From the NCBI RefSeq assembly GCF_900111125.1, contig NZ_FOGE01000004.1, positions 186,001 through 250,000 of the forward strand: 64,000 nt of DNA, written 5' to 3'. This stretch comes from Sphingobium sp. YR768. GTDB taxonomy: Bacteria; Pseudomonadota; Alphaproteobacteria; Sphingomonadales; Sphingomonadaceae. Positions 1-6,429 of the stretch are shown in pieces. How positions within the stretch are numbered: the first letter of the stretch is position 1; the number at the start of each line of letters is the position of its first letter. A program made the position numbers and the translations under genes. The notes under the pieces were generated by a model that did not search any database, was not told the DNA's origin, and worked only from the letters and a program-made list of their open reading frames with translations.

Positions 1-100
1 GCAGCACATAGAGCAGTAGTGCATTCAGCCAGTGCCAGAGCCGTGTGGACAGGCGGTGGCGCCTGACCACCATGCCCGCAGTGTCGGTCCGGCTGTCCAT
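1..100 (-). CDS. Cytochrome b561-like membrane protein, N-terminal fragment
   Basis: Only the first 33 codons lie in the window; the gene runs off the left edge. Reading from an ATG at 100 on the minus strand, residues 15-33 include an Arg-His-Arg patch, a Trp-His-Trp-Leu-Asn stretch and the start of a hydrophobic helix. That is how bacterial di-haem b561 and Ni/Fe-hydrogenase b-type cytochromes begin, where the His binds haem at the start of the first membrane helix. An AGGAT about ten bases upstream can serve as ribosome binding site; a second ATG lies nine codons in. The gene is divergent from the outer-membrane protein gene at 363. Family assignment rests on the short N-terminal motif only. 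Confidence 0.6.
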   Translation of the reverse strand, partial: MDSRTDTAGMVVRRHRLSTRLWHWLNALLLYVL

Positions 101-362
101 GGGCGCGATCCTATCCCTTTTTTGCTGCGCGTCCATACGGGATCATGTCGTTGGCGGCGTCTATGATGTCGTTAGTCGAACGACAATGGAACTGCCGGAT
201 GAATTTCATCAACGGCGATCCCGCAAGGGAAAAACCAAGTCGATACGCGAAAATCATATTTGCAGCATAATAATAACAAAATTCCTTATTCGATAAGGGG
301 TTGATAATCAGGTCGCCTGTCAAACATTTTGATGCTTCGACGCATGAAGATAGATGGGTAAA

Positions 363-923
363 ATGAAGAATATTACGATTTTTCTGGCCGCTTCGGTCCT
401 GTGTTTCATTTCTGCGCCCGCTTTTGCGCGCGAACCCGTTTCCTTTACCGGCGCCCATGCCGAAATCATCACCGGCTATGATCGGGTCGATGCCGACGCC
501 GTCAGTTCGGCCAATGGCCTGCTCTATGGCGTCAATGCCGGCTATGATGTCGCCGCCGGTGGCGTGATTTTGGGGCTGGAGGCGGAAATTTCCGATTCCA
601 CCGCGAAGAAACGCTATGCGGGCGGGCGCACCGTCACGGATCGTGATCTCTATGTCGGCGGCCGCATCGGCGTGCCGCTGGGCGATGGCGCGCTGGCCTA
701 TGCCAAGCTTGGCTACACCAATGCCCGGTTCGAATATAGCGGCGACGCGGGAGAGGGCGGCACGGTCAGCGGCGGCGACAATGCCGACGGGCTGCGTCTG
801 GGCGCAGGGCTGGAATATCAGTTGAGCGACAGCCTCTTCCTGAAGGGCGAATATCGCTATTCCAACTATGAAGCCGGCCTGTCCCGGCATCAGGTCGTGA
901 CGGGCGTGGGGTTCCGGTTTTGA
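363..923 (+). CDS. Small outer-membrane beta-barrel protein (opacity/OmpA-barrel type)
   Basis: A 186-residue exported protein. Residues 1-22 form a clear signal peptide ending Ala-Phe-Ala. The rest alternates short Gly- and aromatic-rich strands and ends in Gly-Val-Gly-Phe-Arg-Phe, the terminal Phe expected of an outer-membrane barrel. It aligns along its length with the protein at 1262 (signal peptide, Gly-Tyr-Thr-Asn/Ser-Ala-Arg strand, identical type of C-terminus), so the two are tandem paralogues. That alignment favours the ATG at 363 over the one nine bases earlier. A strong hairpin terminator follows. The barrel fold is well supported; the biological role (structural or adhesive) cannot be read from the sequence. 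Confidence 0.85.
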   Translation: MKNITIFLAASVLCFISAPAFAREPVSFTGAHAEIITGYDRVDADAVSSANGLLYGVNAGYDVAAGGVILGLEAEISDSTAKKRYAGGRTVTDRDLYVGGRIGVPLGDGALAYAKLGYTNARFEYSGDAGEGGTVSGGDNADGLRLGAGLEYQLSDSLFLKGEYRYSNYEAGLSRHQVVTGVGFRF

Positions 924-1261
924 GCGGACCTCTCTCATGCGATCGGAAGGGGCGGCTGGCGACAGCCGCCCCTTTTGCATGGCGGATGCCCGCAAGAGAT
1001 GGGCGGAAGAGGCATTGTCACCGTTTTGCAACACAAGCCCTGAAATTGATTGAAATAAACATCTGACCCCTTTGCAACTCAATCTGGCGATCCTAGATGG
1101 CCTCTGCGTGATCATGATGCAGGTCACGCTCTTCTCTCTCTGATAATGGAGAGAAAAGACGCAGGAGGTTTCGTGAGTAAAAATTCATGATTGCTTTGCA
1201 TCGAACCTGAACGCCGGATTAATATTTAAGTCGCGGCGAATAGATAAATATCGAGGACTTT
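924..1261. other. Intergenic region between the two barrel genes
   Basis: 338 bases without a credible gene. It holds the terminator at 949-976 and, at its right end, AT-richer sequence before the next gene that should contain its promoter, although no convincing -35/-10 pair was found. A GAGG eight bases before 1262 is the ribosome binding site of the downstream gene. Confidence 0.6.
949..976 (+). terminator. Rho-independent terminator of the first barrel gene
   Basis: A ten-base-pair stem (GGGGCGGCTG pairing with CAGCCGCCCC) around a four-base loop is followed directly by TTTT, 25 bases after the stop codon at 923. Confidence 0.85.
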
Positions 1262-1771
1262 ATGAAGACTGTGATTTTCGCAGCTATTGCTGCTGCCACC
1301 GTTGTTTCGGCCCCTGCCTTCGCTCAGGACGCTGCGCCCTTCACCGGGCCGCGCGCTGGCGTCACGGCTGGCTTTGACAAGGCGCAGGGCGAAGAAGGCT
1401 TCGCTTATGGCGTGACCGCCGGTTACGACATCGCTGTGACCCCGCGCATCACCTTTGGCCCCGAACTGTCGTTCGGTGACTCGACCGTCGACGGCAACGG
1501 CATCGACGCCAGCCGCGAAATCGCCGGCTCGATCCGCGCCGGTTATGTCGTGACCCCGCAGATCCTGGCCTTCGGCAAGGTTGGCTACACCAGCGCTCGC
1601 ATCGAAGCGGCTGGCGCCCACACTTCGCTGGAAGGCGTGCGTTATGGCGGCGGTCTGGAATATTCGGTGACCCCGAACACCTACATCTCGGCCGAATATC
1701 AGCGCACCGAATATGAAGATAATTTCGGTGGTCGCGACGCTGGCCTGGTCGGCATCGGCTTCCGTTTCTGA
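1262..1771 (+). CDS. Small outer-membrane beta-barrel protein, paralogue of the gene at 363
   Basis: A 169-residue exported protein with a signal peptide at residues 1-21 (cut after Ala-Phe-Ala), a short linker and an eight-strand-sized barrel ending Gly-Ile-Gly-Phe-Arg-Phe. Opacity-type and OmpA-type membrane domains have this size and terminal Phe. GAGG upstream fixes the start. It has its own terminator and so is expressed separately from its paralogue. Codon use is strongly biased to GGC, ACC and GAC codons, as in highly expressed genes of the window. It is probably an abundant outer-membrane protein; no ligand or partner is evident. Confidence 0.87.
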   Translation: MKTVIFAAIAAATVVSAPAFAQDAAPFTGPRAGVTAGFDKAQGEEGFAYGVTAGYDIAVTPRITFGPELSFGDSTVDGNGIDASREIAGSIRAGYVVTPQILAFGKVGYTSARIEAAGAHTSLEGVRYGGGLEYSVTPNTYISAEYQRTEYEDNFGGRDAGLVGIGFRF

Positions 1772-1826
1772 TCCCTCTCAAATGATCAGAATCCGCACGT
1801 CGCTCGTCGATGTGGGGATGGAGAAG

Positions 1827-1854
1827 GGCGGTCCCGCAAGGGGCCGCCTTTTTT
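1827..1854 (+). terminator. Rho-independent terminator of the second barrel gene
   Basis: GGCGGTCCC and GGGGCCGCC form a nine-pair stem (one G-T pair) with loop GCAA, followed by six T residues. It ends just before the stop codon of the convergent gene at 1866. Confidence 0.88.
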
Positions 1855-1865
1855 CTATGCGGGCT

Positions 1866-2288
1866 TTATGCGGGCAGCGCGCGCAGATCCGGCGCCACCC
1901 ACGCCAGCCGGGCATCAGGCGCCATCAGCACGTCGCGCGACCAGTAGGTGAACAGCCAGTCCTTGTTCCCCAGCGGGGACGCCATCAGCGCAGAAAGCGC
2001 AGCGGCCGGCGTCACATCGGCCGGCAGCGTGGCGAGTAACCGGCGCGCCATATGCAGCGACGCCTGCGTGATCGTCTCATGATAGCCGCTGCTATCGCTG
2101 TTCACCCCGCCCACGCTTTCATTATAGCGGCGGATCATGCCGGGCATGTCGCGTTCGGGCTGCACATCCGGTCGACGAAGCATCAGCCACAGCGCGCCCG
2201 CGAAATGGGCGGCATGGGTCCACTCTTCCTTGGGCAGGGTGCAGCGTAGAAAGCCGTCGACCAGCCCATCGATCTCATCATCGGTCAT
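1866..2288 (-). CDS. Conserved hypothetical protein, 140 residues
   Basis: A cytosolic protein without signal peptide or membrane helix. Near the N-terminus it has a Trp-Thr-His-Ala-Ala-His-Phe segment, typical of a widespread uncharacterised family in which the two His residues are kept; a Tyr-His-Glu-Thr motif follows about 55 residues later. The paired His/Glu residues could bind a metal, but that is inference. The start at 2288 is chosen because GGGGGA lies seven bases before it; an in-frame ATG further upstream sits inside the terminator hairpin of rlmN and is unlikely. Expression is probably independent of rlmN because of that terminator. Confidence 0.7.
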   Translation of the reverse strand: MTDDEIDGLVDGFLRCTLPKEEWTHAAHFAGALWLMLRRPDVQPERDMPGMIRRYNESVGGVNSDSSGYHETITQASLHMARRLLATLPADVTPAAALSALMASPLGNKDWLFTYWSRDVLMAPDARLAWVAPDLRALPA

Positions 2289-2299
2289 CGTCATTCCCC

Positions 2300-2331
2300 C
2301 AAAAGAAAACCCCGCCATTTCGGGCGGGGTT
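2300..2331 (-). terminator. Rho-independent terminator of rlmN
   Basis: On the minus strand, AACCCCGCC pairs with GGCGGGGTT around a six-base loop, then runs into TTTCTTTT. It lies 37 bases after the rlmN stop codon. Confidence 0.9.
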
Positions 2332-2367
2332 CGGTTTTTGCGCAGCGCGCATCCTGTCAGCCCCGGA

Positions 2368-3615
2368 TTATCCGAGTGCGGCTTGCTTCTCTTCGGCCAG
2401 ACGCTTCATTTCCGCCTTGCTCTTCTTCTCGCTCGCGGACTTCAACTGGCCACAGGCCGCCATGATGTCGCGCCCGCGCGGCGTGCGCACCGGCGCGCTG
2501 ATGCCGCCTTCGAAAACGATGGAGCTGAACGCGCGCACCCGTTCGGGCGTCGAACATTCATAATCGGTGCCCGGCCAGGGGTTGAACGGGATCAGGTTGA
2601 CCTTGGCCGGCAGCTTATATTTGCGGATCAGGCGGACCAGTTCGCGCGCGTCCTCGTCGCTGTCATTCTTGTCCTTGATCATCACATATTCAAAGGTGAT
2701 GCGGCGGGCGTTGCTGGCCTTGGGATAGTCGGCGCAGGCCTGAAGCAGCTCCTCGATCCCATATTTGCGGTTCAGCGGCACCAGTTCGTCACGGATTTCC
2801 TTGGTCACGCCATGGAGCGAGACGGCCAGATTCACGCCGATCTCCTCGCTGGCGCGCGCCATCATCGGGATCACGCCGCTGGTCGACAGGGTGATGCGCC
2901 GGCGCGACAGCGCCAGCCCGTCGCCGTCCATCACGACCTTCAGCGCGTCGCGCACATGCTCGAAATTATAGAGCGGCTCGCCCATGCCCATCATCACGAT
3001 GTTGGTCAGCATCCGCCCGTCCGGCGAATATTGCGGCGCATCCTCGTCTTCCTCGGCATCGACATCGTTGACGGCCGCCATATTGCCCTTGGGCCATTCG
3101 CCCAGCGCGTCGCGCGCCAGCATCACCTGACCCACGATCTCGCCCGGCGTCAGGTTGCGCACCAGCCGCATCGTGCCGGTGTGGCAGAAGCTGCAATTAA
3201 GCGTGCAGCCAACCTGGCTGGACACGCACAAAGTGCCCCGGTCCGCATCGGGGATGAAGACCATTTCATAATCCTGCCCGTCGTCCGACCGCAGCAGCCA
3301 TTTGCGCGTGCCATCGCTCGACACCTGCGCTTCCACCACCTGCGGGCGTCCGACGACGAAGCGTTCGGCCATCCAGCCGCGCATCGGCTTGGCCAGATCG
3401 GTCATCGCCTCGAAATCGGTGGTGCCGCGATGATAGAGCCAGTGGAACAACTGCTTGGACCGCAGCTTGGCCGCCTTCACGTCCAGCCCCGCCTCCTCCA
3501 GCGCACCCTTTATCTGCGGGCGCGACAGCCCCATCAGGTCGACACGCCCATCCTCACGCGGCGTCACCGCACGCGGCACGGGCACAGGGTCGATATGGCC
3601 GGGAATCTGCATCAT
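2368..3615 (-). CDS. rlmN: Dual-specificity RNA methyltransferase RlmN (radical SAM)
   Basis: Methylates C2 of A2503 in 23S rRNA and A37 in some tRNAs, using two S-adenosylmethionine molecules and a 4Fe-4S cluster in the cytosol. The 415-residue protein shows the radical-SAM cluster motif CxxxCxxC at Cys137, Cys141 and Cys144, the Gly-Met-Gly-Glu-Pro segment, and a C-terminal [10 protein letters not shown] carrying the methyl-accepting cysteine. An Asp/Glu-rich insertion near residue 188 and a basic C-terminal tail lengthen it slightly compared with E. coli RlmN. Its start (ATG ATG) overlaps the stop of the HEPN gene, so translation is probably coupled. No strong Shine-Dalgarno is seen. Confidence 0.96.
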   Translation of the reverse strand: MMQIPGHIDPVPVPRAVTPREDGRVDLMGLSRPQIKGALEEAGLDVKAAKLRSKQLFHWLYHRGTTDFEAMTDLAKPMRGWMAERFVVGRPQVVEAQVSSDGTRKWLLRSDDGQDYEMVFIPDADRGTLCVSSQVGCTLNCSFCHTGTMRLVRNLTPGEIVGQVMLARDALGEWPKGNMAAVNDVDAEEDEDAPQYSPDGRMLTNIVMMGMGEPLYNFEHVRDALKVVMDGDGLALSRRRITLSTSGVIPMMARASEEIGVNLAVSLHGVTKEIRDELVPLNRKYGIEELLQACADYPKASNARRITFEYVMIKDKNDSDEDARELVRLIRKYKLPAKVNLIPFNPWPGTDYECSTPERVRAFSSIVFEGGISAPVRTPRGRDIMAACGQLKSASEKKSKAEMKRLAEEKQAALG

Positions 3616-4121
3616 CGGGGTGGGAATACCATAAGAGTGAGGAAAAGTTTTCGTCCATCAGCGCTGCTGGAAGCAAATTCCTCCAGGGCGCTTTTGGCAA
3701 GATAGATCGCGAACATGGCATCAACCGTCGTAAATAGCTGGGACGGGTCATAATCTGCTTCATGCCTCCGGTTCTGGAGACTTAGAAAATTGCTCGAAAA
3801 TGCCCGAATATGGGTTTCGAACCCACTGCCAGGCACGAATTTTCTATATTTGGCTGTCGGGCCGGGACGCAGCGCTTCTTCGCAGATCCGGCGTGCCGCG
3901 CCATGATCGATGCTGCGATAGAGTAACGCATGGCGGCTATCCTGCCGCAAGGCCTTCCCCACAAATTCATCAGCCGTCGCCGTCAGAATCTGATGAAAGA
4001 CGGCATAATAGGCACTCGATATGGCGCGCCTCAGATTCACCTGACGCGGCTTTCTGCCAGGCGTCGCGTTGACGAGCAACAGCGCCTGATCGAGCAAATG
4101 GTCAGGGTTGAGAACGGCCAA
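3612..4121 (-). CDS. HEPN-domain protein
   Basis: A 169-residue helical protein. The segment Ala-Tyr-Tyr-Ala-Val-Phe-His (38-44) and the later [10 protein letters not shown] (117-126) are the two marks of HEPN proteins, a family of small helical proteins many of which are RNases or partners of nucleotidyltransferases. Whether the Arg/His here form an active RNase site is uncertain. The start is a TTG at 4121 preceded by AGGA. It lies 11 bases after a small acidic gene and overlaps rlmN by four bases, so the three are likely one transcript. The pairing with an acidic partner resembles toxin-antitoxin organisation, but nothing proves it. Confidence 0.72.
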   Translation of the reverse strand: MAVLNPDHLLDQALLLVNATPGRKPRQVNLRRAISSAYYAVFHQILTATADEFVGKALRQDSRHALLYRSIDHGAARRICEEALRPGPTAKYRKFVPGSGFETHIRAFSSNFLSLQNRRHEADYDPSQLFTTVDAMFAIYLAKSALEEFASSSADGRKLFLTLMVFPPR

Positions 4122-4132
4122 TTGAACGGGTC

Positions 4133-4423
4133 CTAGTCGTCGTCTGCTTCGCCACTATCCGTCGGCGTGGCATAGGAAATGAGCGGAAAGCGTTCGTCAC
4201 CTTGCTTCAGCAGGCTGTCATGGACGTCCAGCAGAAGATGGCCGAGTTGTGCGCCGGTCAGGGTTTGGGCAGCATCGTCTGTGATCACCAGCGTAATCCG
4301 TAGCGCATCCTTGCCTTCTGCATCCAGAGCAGGCTCCGTGCGAACATCCAGCAACTGCGCGGCCGGAATGATTCCCGCTGCAACCTGCTTCATCAATGTC
4401 TGAATCTGTCGGTCTTCGAGCAT
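4133..4423 (-). CDS. Small acidic protein upstream of the HEPN gene
   Basis: A 96-residue, strongly acidic protein (C-terminus Glu-Ala-Asp-Asp-Asp) of no family I recognise. Residues 1-60 look like a mixed alpha/beta fold with a central strand Leu-Arg-Ile-Thr-Leu-Val-Ile-Thr; no DNA-binding motif, signal peptide or membrane helix is visible. It is transcribed just ahead of the HEPN gene with an 11-base gap. It could be an antitoxin, an adaptor or an unrelated regulatory protein. The conserved spacing and acidity make a functional pair with the HEPN protein a reasonable inference only. Confidence 0.6.
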   Translation of the reverse strand: MLEDRQIQTLMKQVAAGIIPAAQLLDVRTEPALDAEGKDALRITLVITDDAAQTLTGAQLGHLLLDVHDSLLKQGDERFPLISYATPTDSGEADDD

Positions 4424-4448
4424 CGGTCATTCCGCGCAAACGCAAAAT

Positions 4449-4514
4449 GTCCCCGGAATCGGCCTTGAGCTGATATCTGCTCTTGCGAGCGCCTCAAGAC
4501 GGCATGCCGGGGAC
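4449..4514. repeat. Imperfect intergenic palindrome
   Basis: GTCCCCGG at 4449 pairs with CCGGGGAC ending at 4514. Inside it CTTGAG pairs with CTCAAG, with small bulges between, giving a long interrupted hairpin. It sits between the stop of the IalB-like gene (4556) and the start of the small acidic gene (4423). It may act as a terminator or be a mobile palindromic repeat; no U-tract is present. Confidence 0.5.
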
Positions 4515-4555
4515 GGGATAGTCCCAGATATCTATGCAGACCCAAAAAGTCAAGA

Positions 4556-5044
4556 TTAGCGCAGTTTCGCGCAGCCCAGCGCGGCCGCGTCGATCGCCGT
4601 CGCGGCGCCGCGAAGCGCATAATTGTCGGCGAATCCGCGCCCGTCCGCGCCGATGCTGGCGACGCTCATACTGGTGGCGGAACGCATCGCTGCGATGATC
4701 TGCGCGTCGCCGCGCGCGTCGGCGGCCCAGGCGTCCATCTGCCCGGCGACCAGCGAAAAGCGCCGCTCGCCCACGACCAGCGTCACCGGCGCCTTGGCCG
4801 CCCGCGCGCGGCTCAGGCGGATATGCACCTGCCCGCGCACCCGCTGGCGCGGCCAGTTGCCGACCGATGCGAAGCCCTTCGCGCTCTGGCCCTGGCGGGC
4901 AACCGGCTGAGCGATAGCATAGCAGCGCGGCGTCGCGGGATCGCGAAAGGCCCCCCAGCTTTCGAATATCCCCAGCGAATCGCGCGCCTGTGCTGGTGTC
5001 GCCAGCATCAGCGGCAGGATCAGAAGGGCGGGGGTGCGGCGCAT
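4556..5044 (-). CDS. Exported IalB-like protein
   Basis: A 162-residue protein whose start at 5044 gives a clean signal peptide (basic start, hydrophobic core, Ala-Gln-Ala cleavage site near residue 20). The mature N-terminus has Ser-Trp-Gly-Ala-Phe-Arg-Asp followed by Arg-Cys-Tyr-Ala-Ile, the opening of the invasion-associated locus B family of alphaproteobacterial periplasmic proteins. Two Cys residues (early and near the C-terminus) may form a disulfide. Family members affect host-cell entry in Bartonella, but most free-living carriers have no known phenotype, so role here is open. Divergent from dnaN. An upstream in-frame start would add 28 residues before the signal peptide and is rejected. 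Confidence 0.72.
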   Translation of the reverse strand: MRRTPALLILPLMLATPAQARDSLGIFESWGAFRDPATPRCYAIAQPVARQGQSAKGFASVGNWPRQRVRGQVHIRLSRARAAKAPVTLVVGERRFSLVAGQMDAWAADARGDAQIIAAMRSATSMSVASIGADGRGFADNYALRGAATAIDAAALGCAKLR

Positions 5045-5217
5045 CTGGCTGGCAAAGCCCAACCTGTCCCCATTTGCAACCCCGCCATGATGCGAAAGGA
5101 CGAAGCCGACGCTTGCCCAAGCCGTCACAGCGGTTATGAAGAAGCATCCATCATTGTCGCCGGGATTCGACCGAATCCCCGGCTATCGGCTTAAAAAGAA
5201 ACGGACAGAACAGGGAC

Positions 5218-6330
5218 ATGAAGGCCACCATCGAACGCGCAACGCTCCTCAAGAGCCTGAGCCACGTCCAGTCGGTGGTGGAGCGCAGGAACACGATTCC
5301 CATCCTGTCCAACGTGCTGATCGAAGCGTCGGCCGACGGCGCGATCAAGCTGATGGCGACCGATCTCGACCTTCAGGTGGTCGAAAGCGTGTCGGCGCAG
5401 GTCGAACAGGCCGGCTCCACCACCATTTCCGCCCATACCCTGTTCGACATCGCCCGCAAGCTGCCCGAAGGCAGCCAGGTGTCGCTCCAGGCGGCCGAGG
5501 GCAAGATGCTGATCCAGGCGGGCCGCGCCCGCTTCAACCTGTCGACCCTGCCGCGCGACGACTTCCCCGTCATCGCCGAAGGCGACCTGCCCACGCAGTT
5601 CGAACTGCCGGCCGAAACGCTCAAGCAGATCATCGACAAGACCCGCTTCGCCATCTCGACCGAAGAGACGCGCTATTATCTGAACGGCATCTATTTCCAT
5701 GTGTCGGATGAGGATCAGCCGGTTCTCAAGGCTGCGGCGACCGACGGTCATCGCCTAGCCCGCGTCACCGTGGTCCGTCCCGACGGCGCCGAAGGCATGC
5801 CGGGGATCATCATCCCGCGCAAATGCATCGGCGAACTGCGCAAGCTGCTTGATGAGGTCGAGGGCTCGGTGCAGATCAGCCTGTCGGCCACCAAAATCCG
5901 CTTCAATCTGGGCAGCGCGATCCTGACCAGCAAGCTGATCGACGGGACCTTCCCCGATTATAGCCGCGTCATCCCGACCGCGAACGACAAGCTGCTCAAG
6001 ATCGATCCGCGCAGCTTTGAGGATGGCGTCGATCGCGTCGCCACCATCGCCACCGAAAAGACCCGCGCGGTCAAGATGACGCTGGACAAGGATCGCATCA
6101 CTTTGTCCGTCACCAGCCCCGAAAATGGCACGGCGGCCGAAGAAGTGCCCGGCGCCTTCCAGGGCGAAGGGTTCGACATCGGTTTCAATGCGCGCTACCT
6201 GCTCGACATTCTCGGACAGATCGACAGTGATCTTGTCGAACTGCATCTGGCGGATGCCGCCGCGCCCACGCTCATCCGGGAAAATGATGATAGCCCAGCA
6301 CTTTATGTGCTGATGCCGATGCGCGTCTGA
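5218..6330 (+). CDS. dnaN: DNA polymerase III beta sliding clamp
   Basis: The 370-residue clamp encircles DNA as a dimer and tethers the replicative polymerase; it is also the docking site for DnaA-regulatory and repair factors. The N-terminal Met-Lys-Ala-Thr-Ile-Glu-Arg start, the Arg-Arg-Asn-Thr-Ile-Pro-Ile-Leu-Ser segment and the C-terminal Leu-Met-Pro-Met-Arg-Val are characteristic, and length matches the family. GGGA five bases upstream supports the ATG. It is not next to dnaA, recF or gyrB here; separation of dnaN from dnaA is usual in alphaproteobacteria. No origin-like features (clustered DnaA boxes) were seen nearby. Confidence 0.98.
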   Translation: MKATIERATLLKSLSHVQSVVERRNTIPILSNVLIEASADGAIKLMATDLDLQVVESVSAQVEQAGSTTISAHTLFDIARKLPEGSQVSLQAAEGKMLIQAGRARFNLSTLPRDDFPVIAEGDLPTQFELPAETLKQIIDKTRFAISTEETRYYLNGIYFHVSDEDQPVLKAAATDGHRLARVTVVRPDGAEGMPGIIIPRKCIGELRKLLDEVEGSVQISLSATKIRFNLGSAILTSKLIDGTFPDYSRVIPTANDKLLKIDPRSFEDGVDRVATIATEKTRAVKMTLDKDRITLSVTSPENGTAAEEVPGAFQGEGFDIGFNARYLLDILGQIDSDLVELHLADAAAPTLIRENDDSPALYVLMPMRV

Positions 6331-6429
6331 ACCGCGCATCGATAGGGCGGATCAAGGCTCAATAAAGATGGCCCAAGGGAAATTGATTATCCGCCCCGCT
6401 AAGTAATTCTCTGGCAAGGACTATGCGCT

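Noticed and set aside
45..296. Possible small gene on the plus strand at the left edge
   Set aside because: Overlaps the better supported cytochrome b561-like start on the other strand and has no motif or ribosome binding site.
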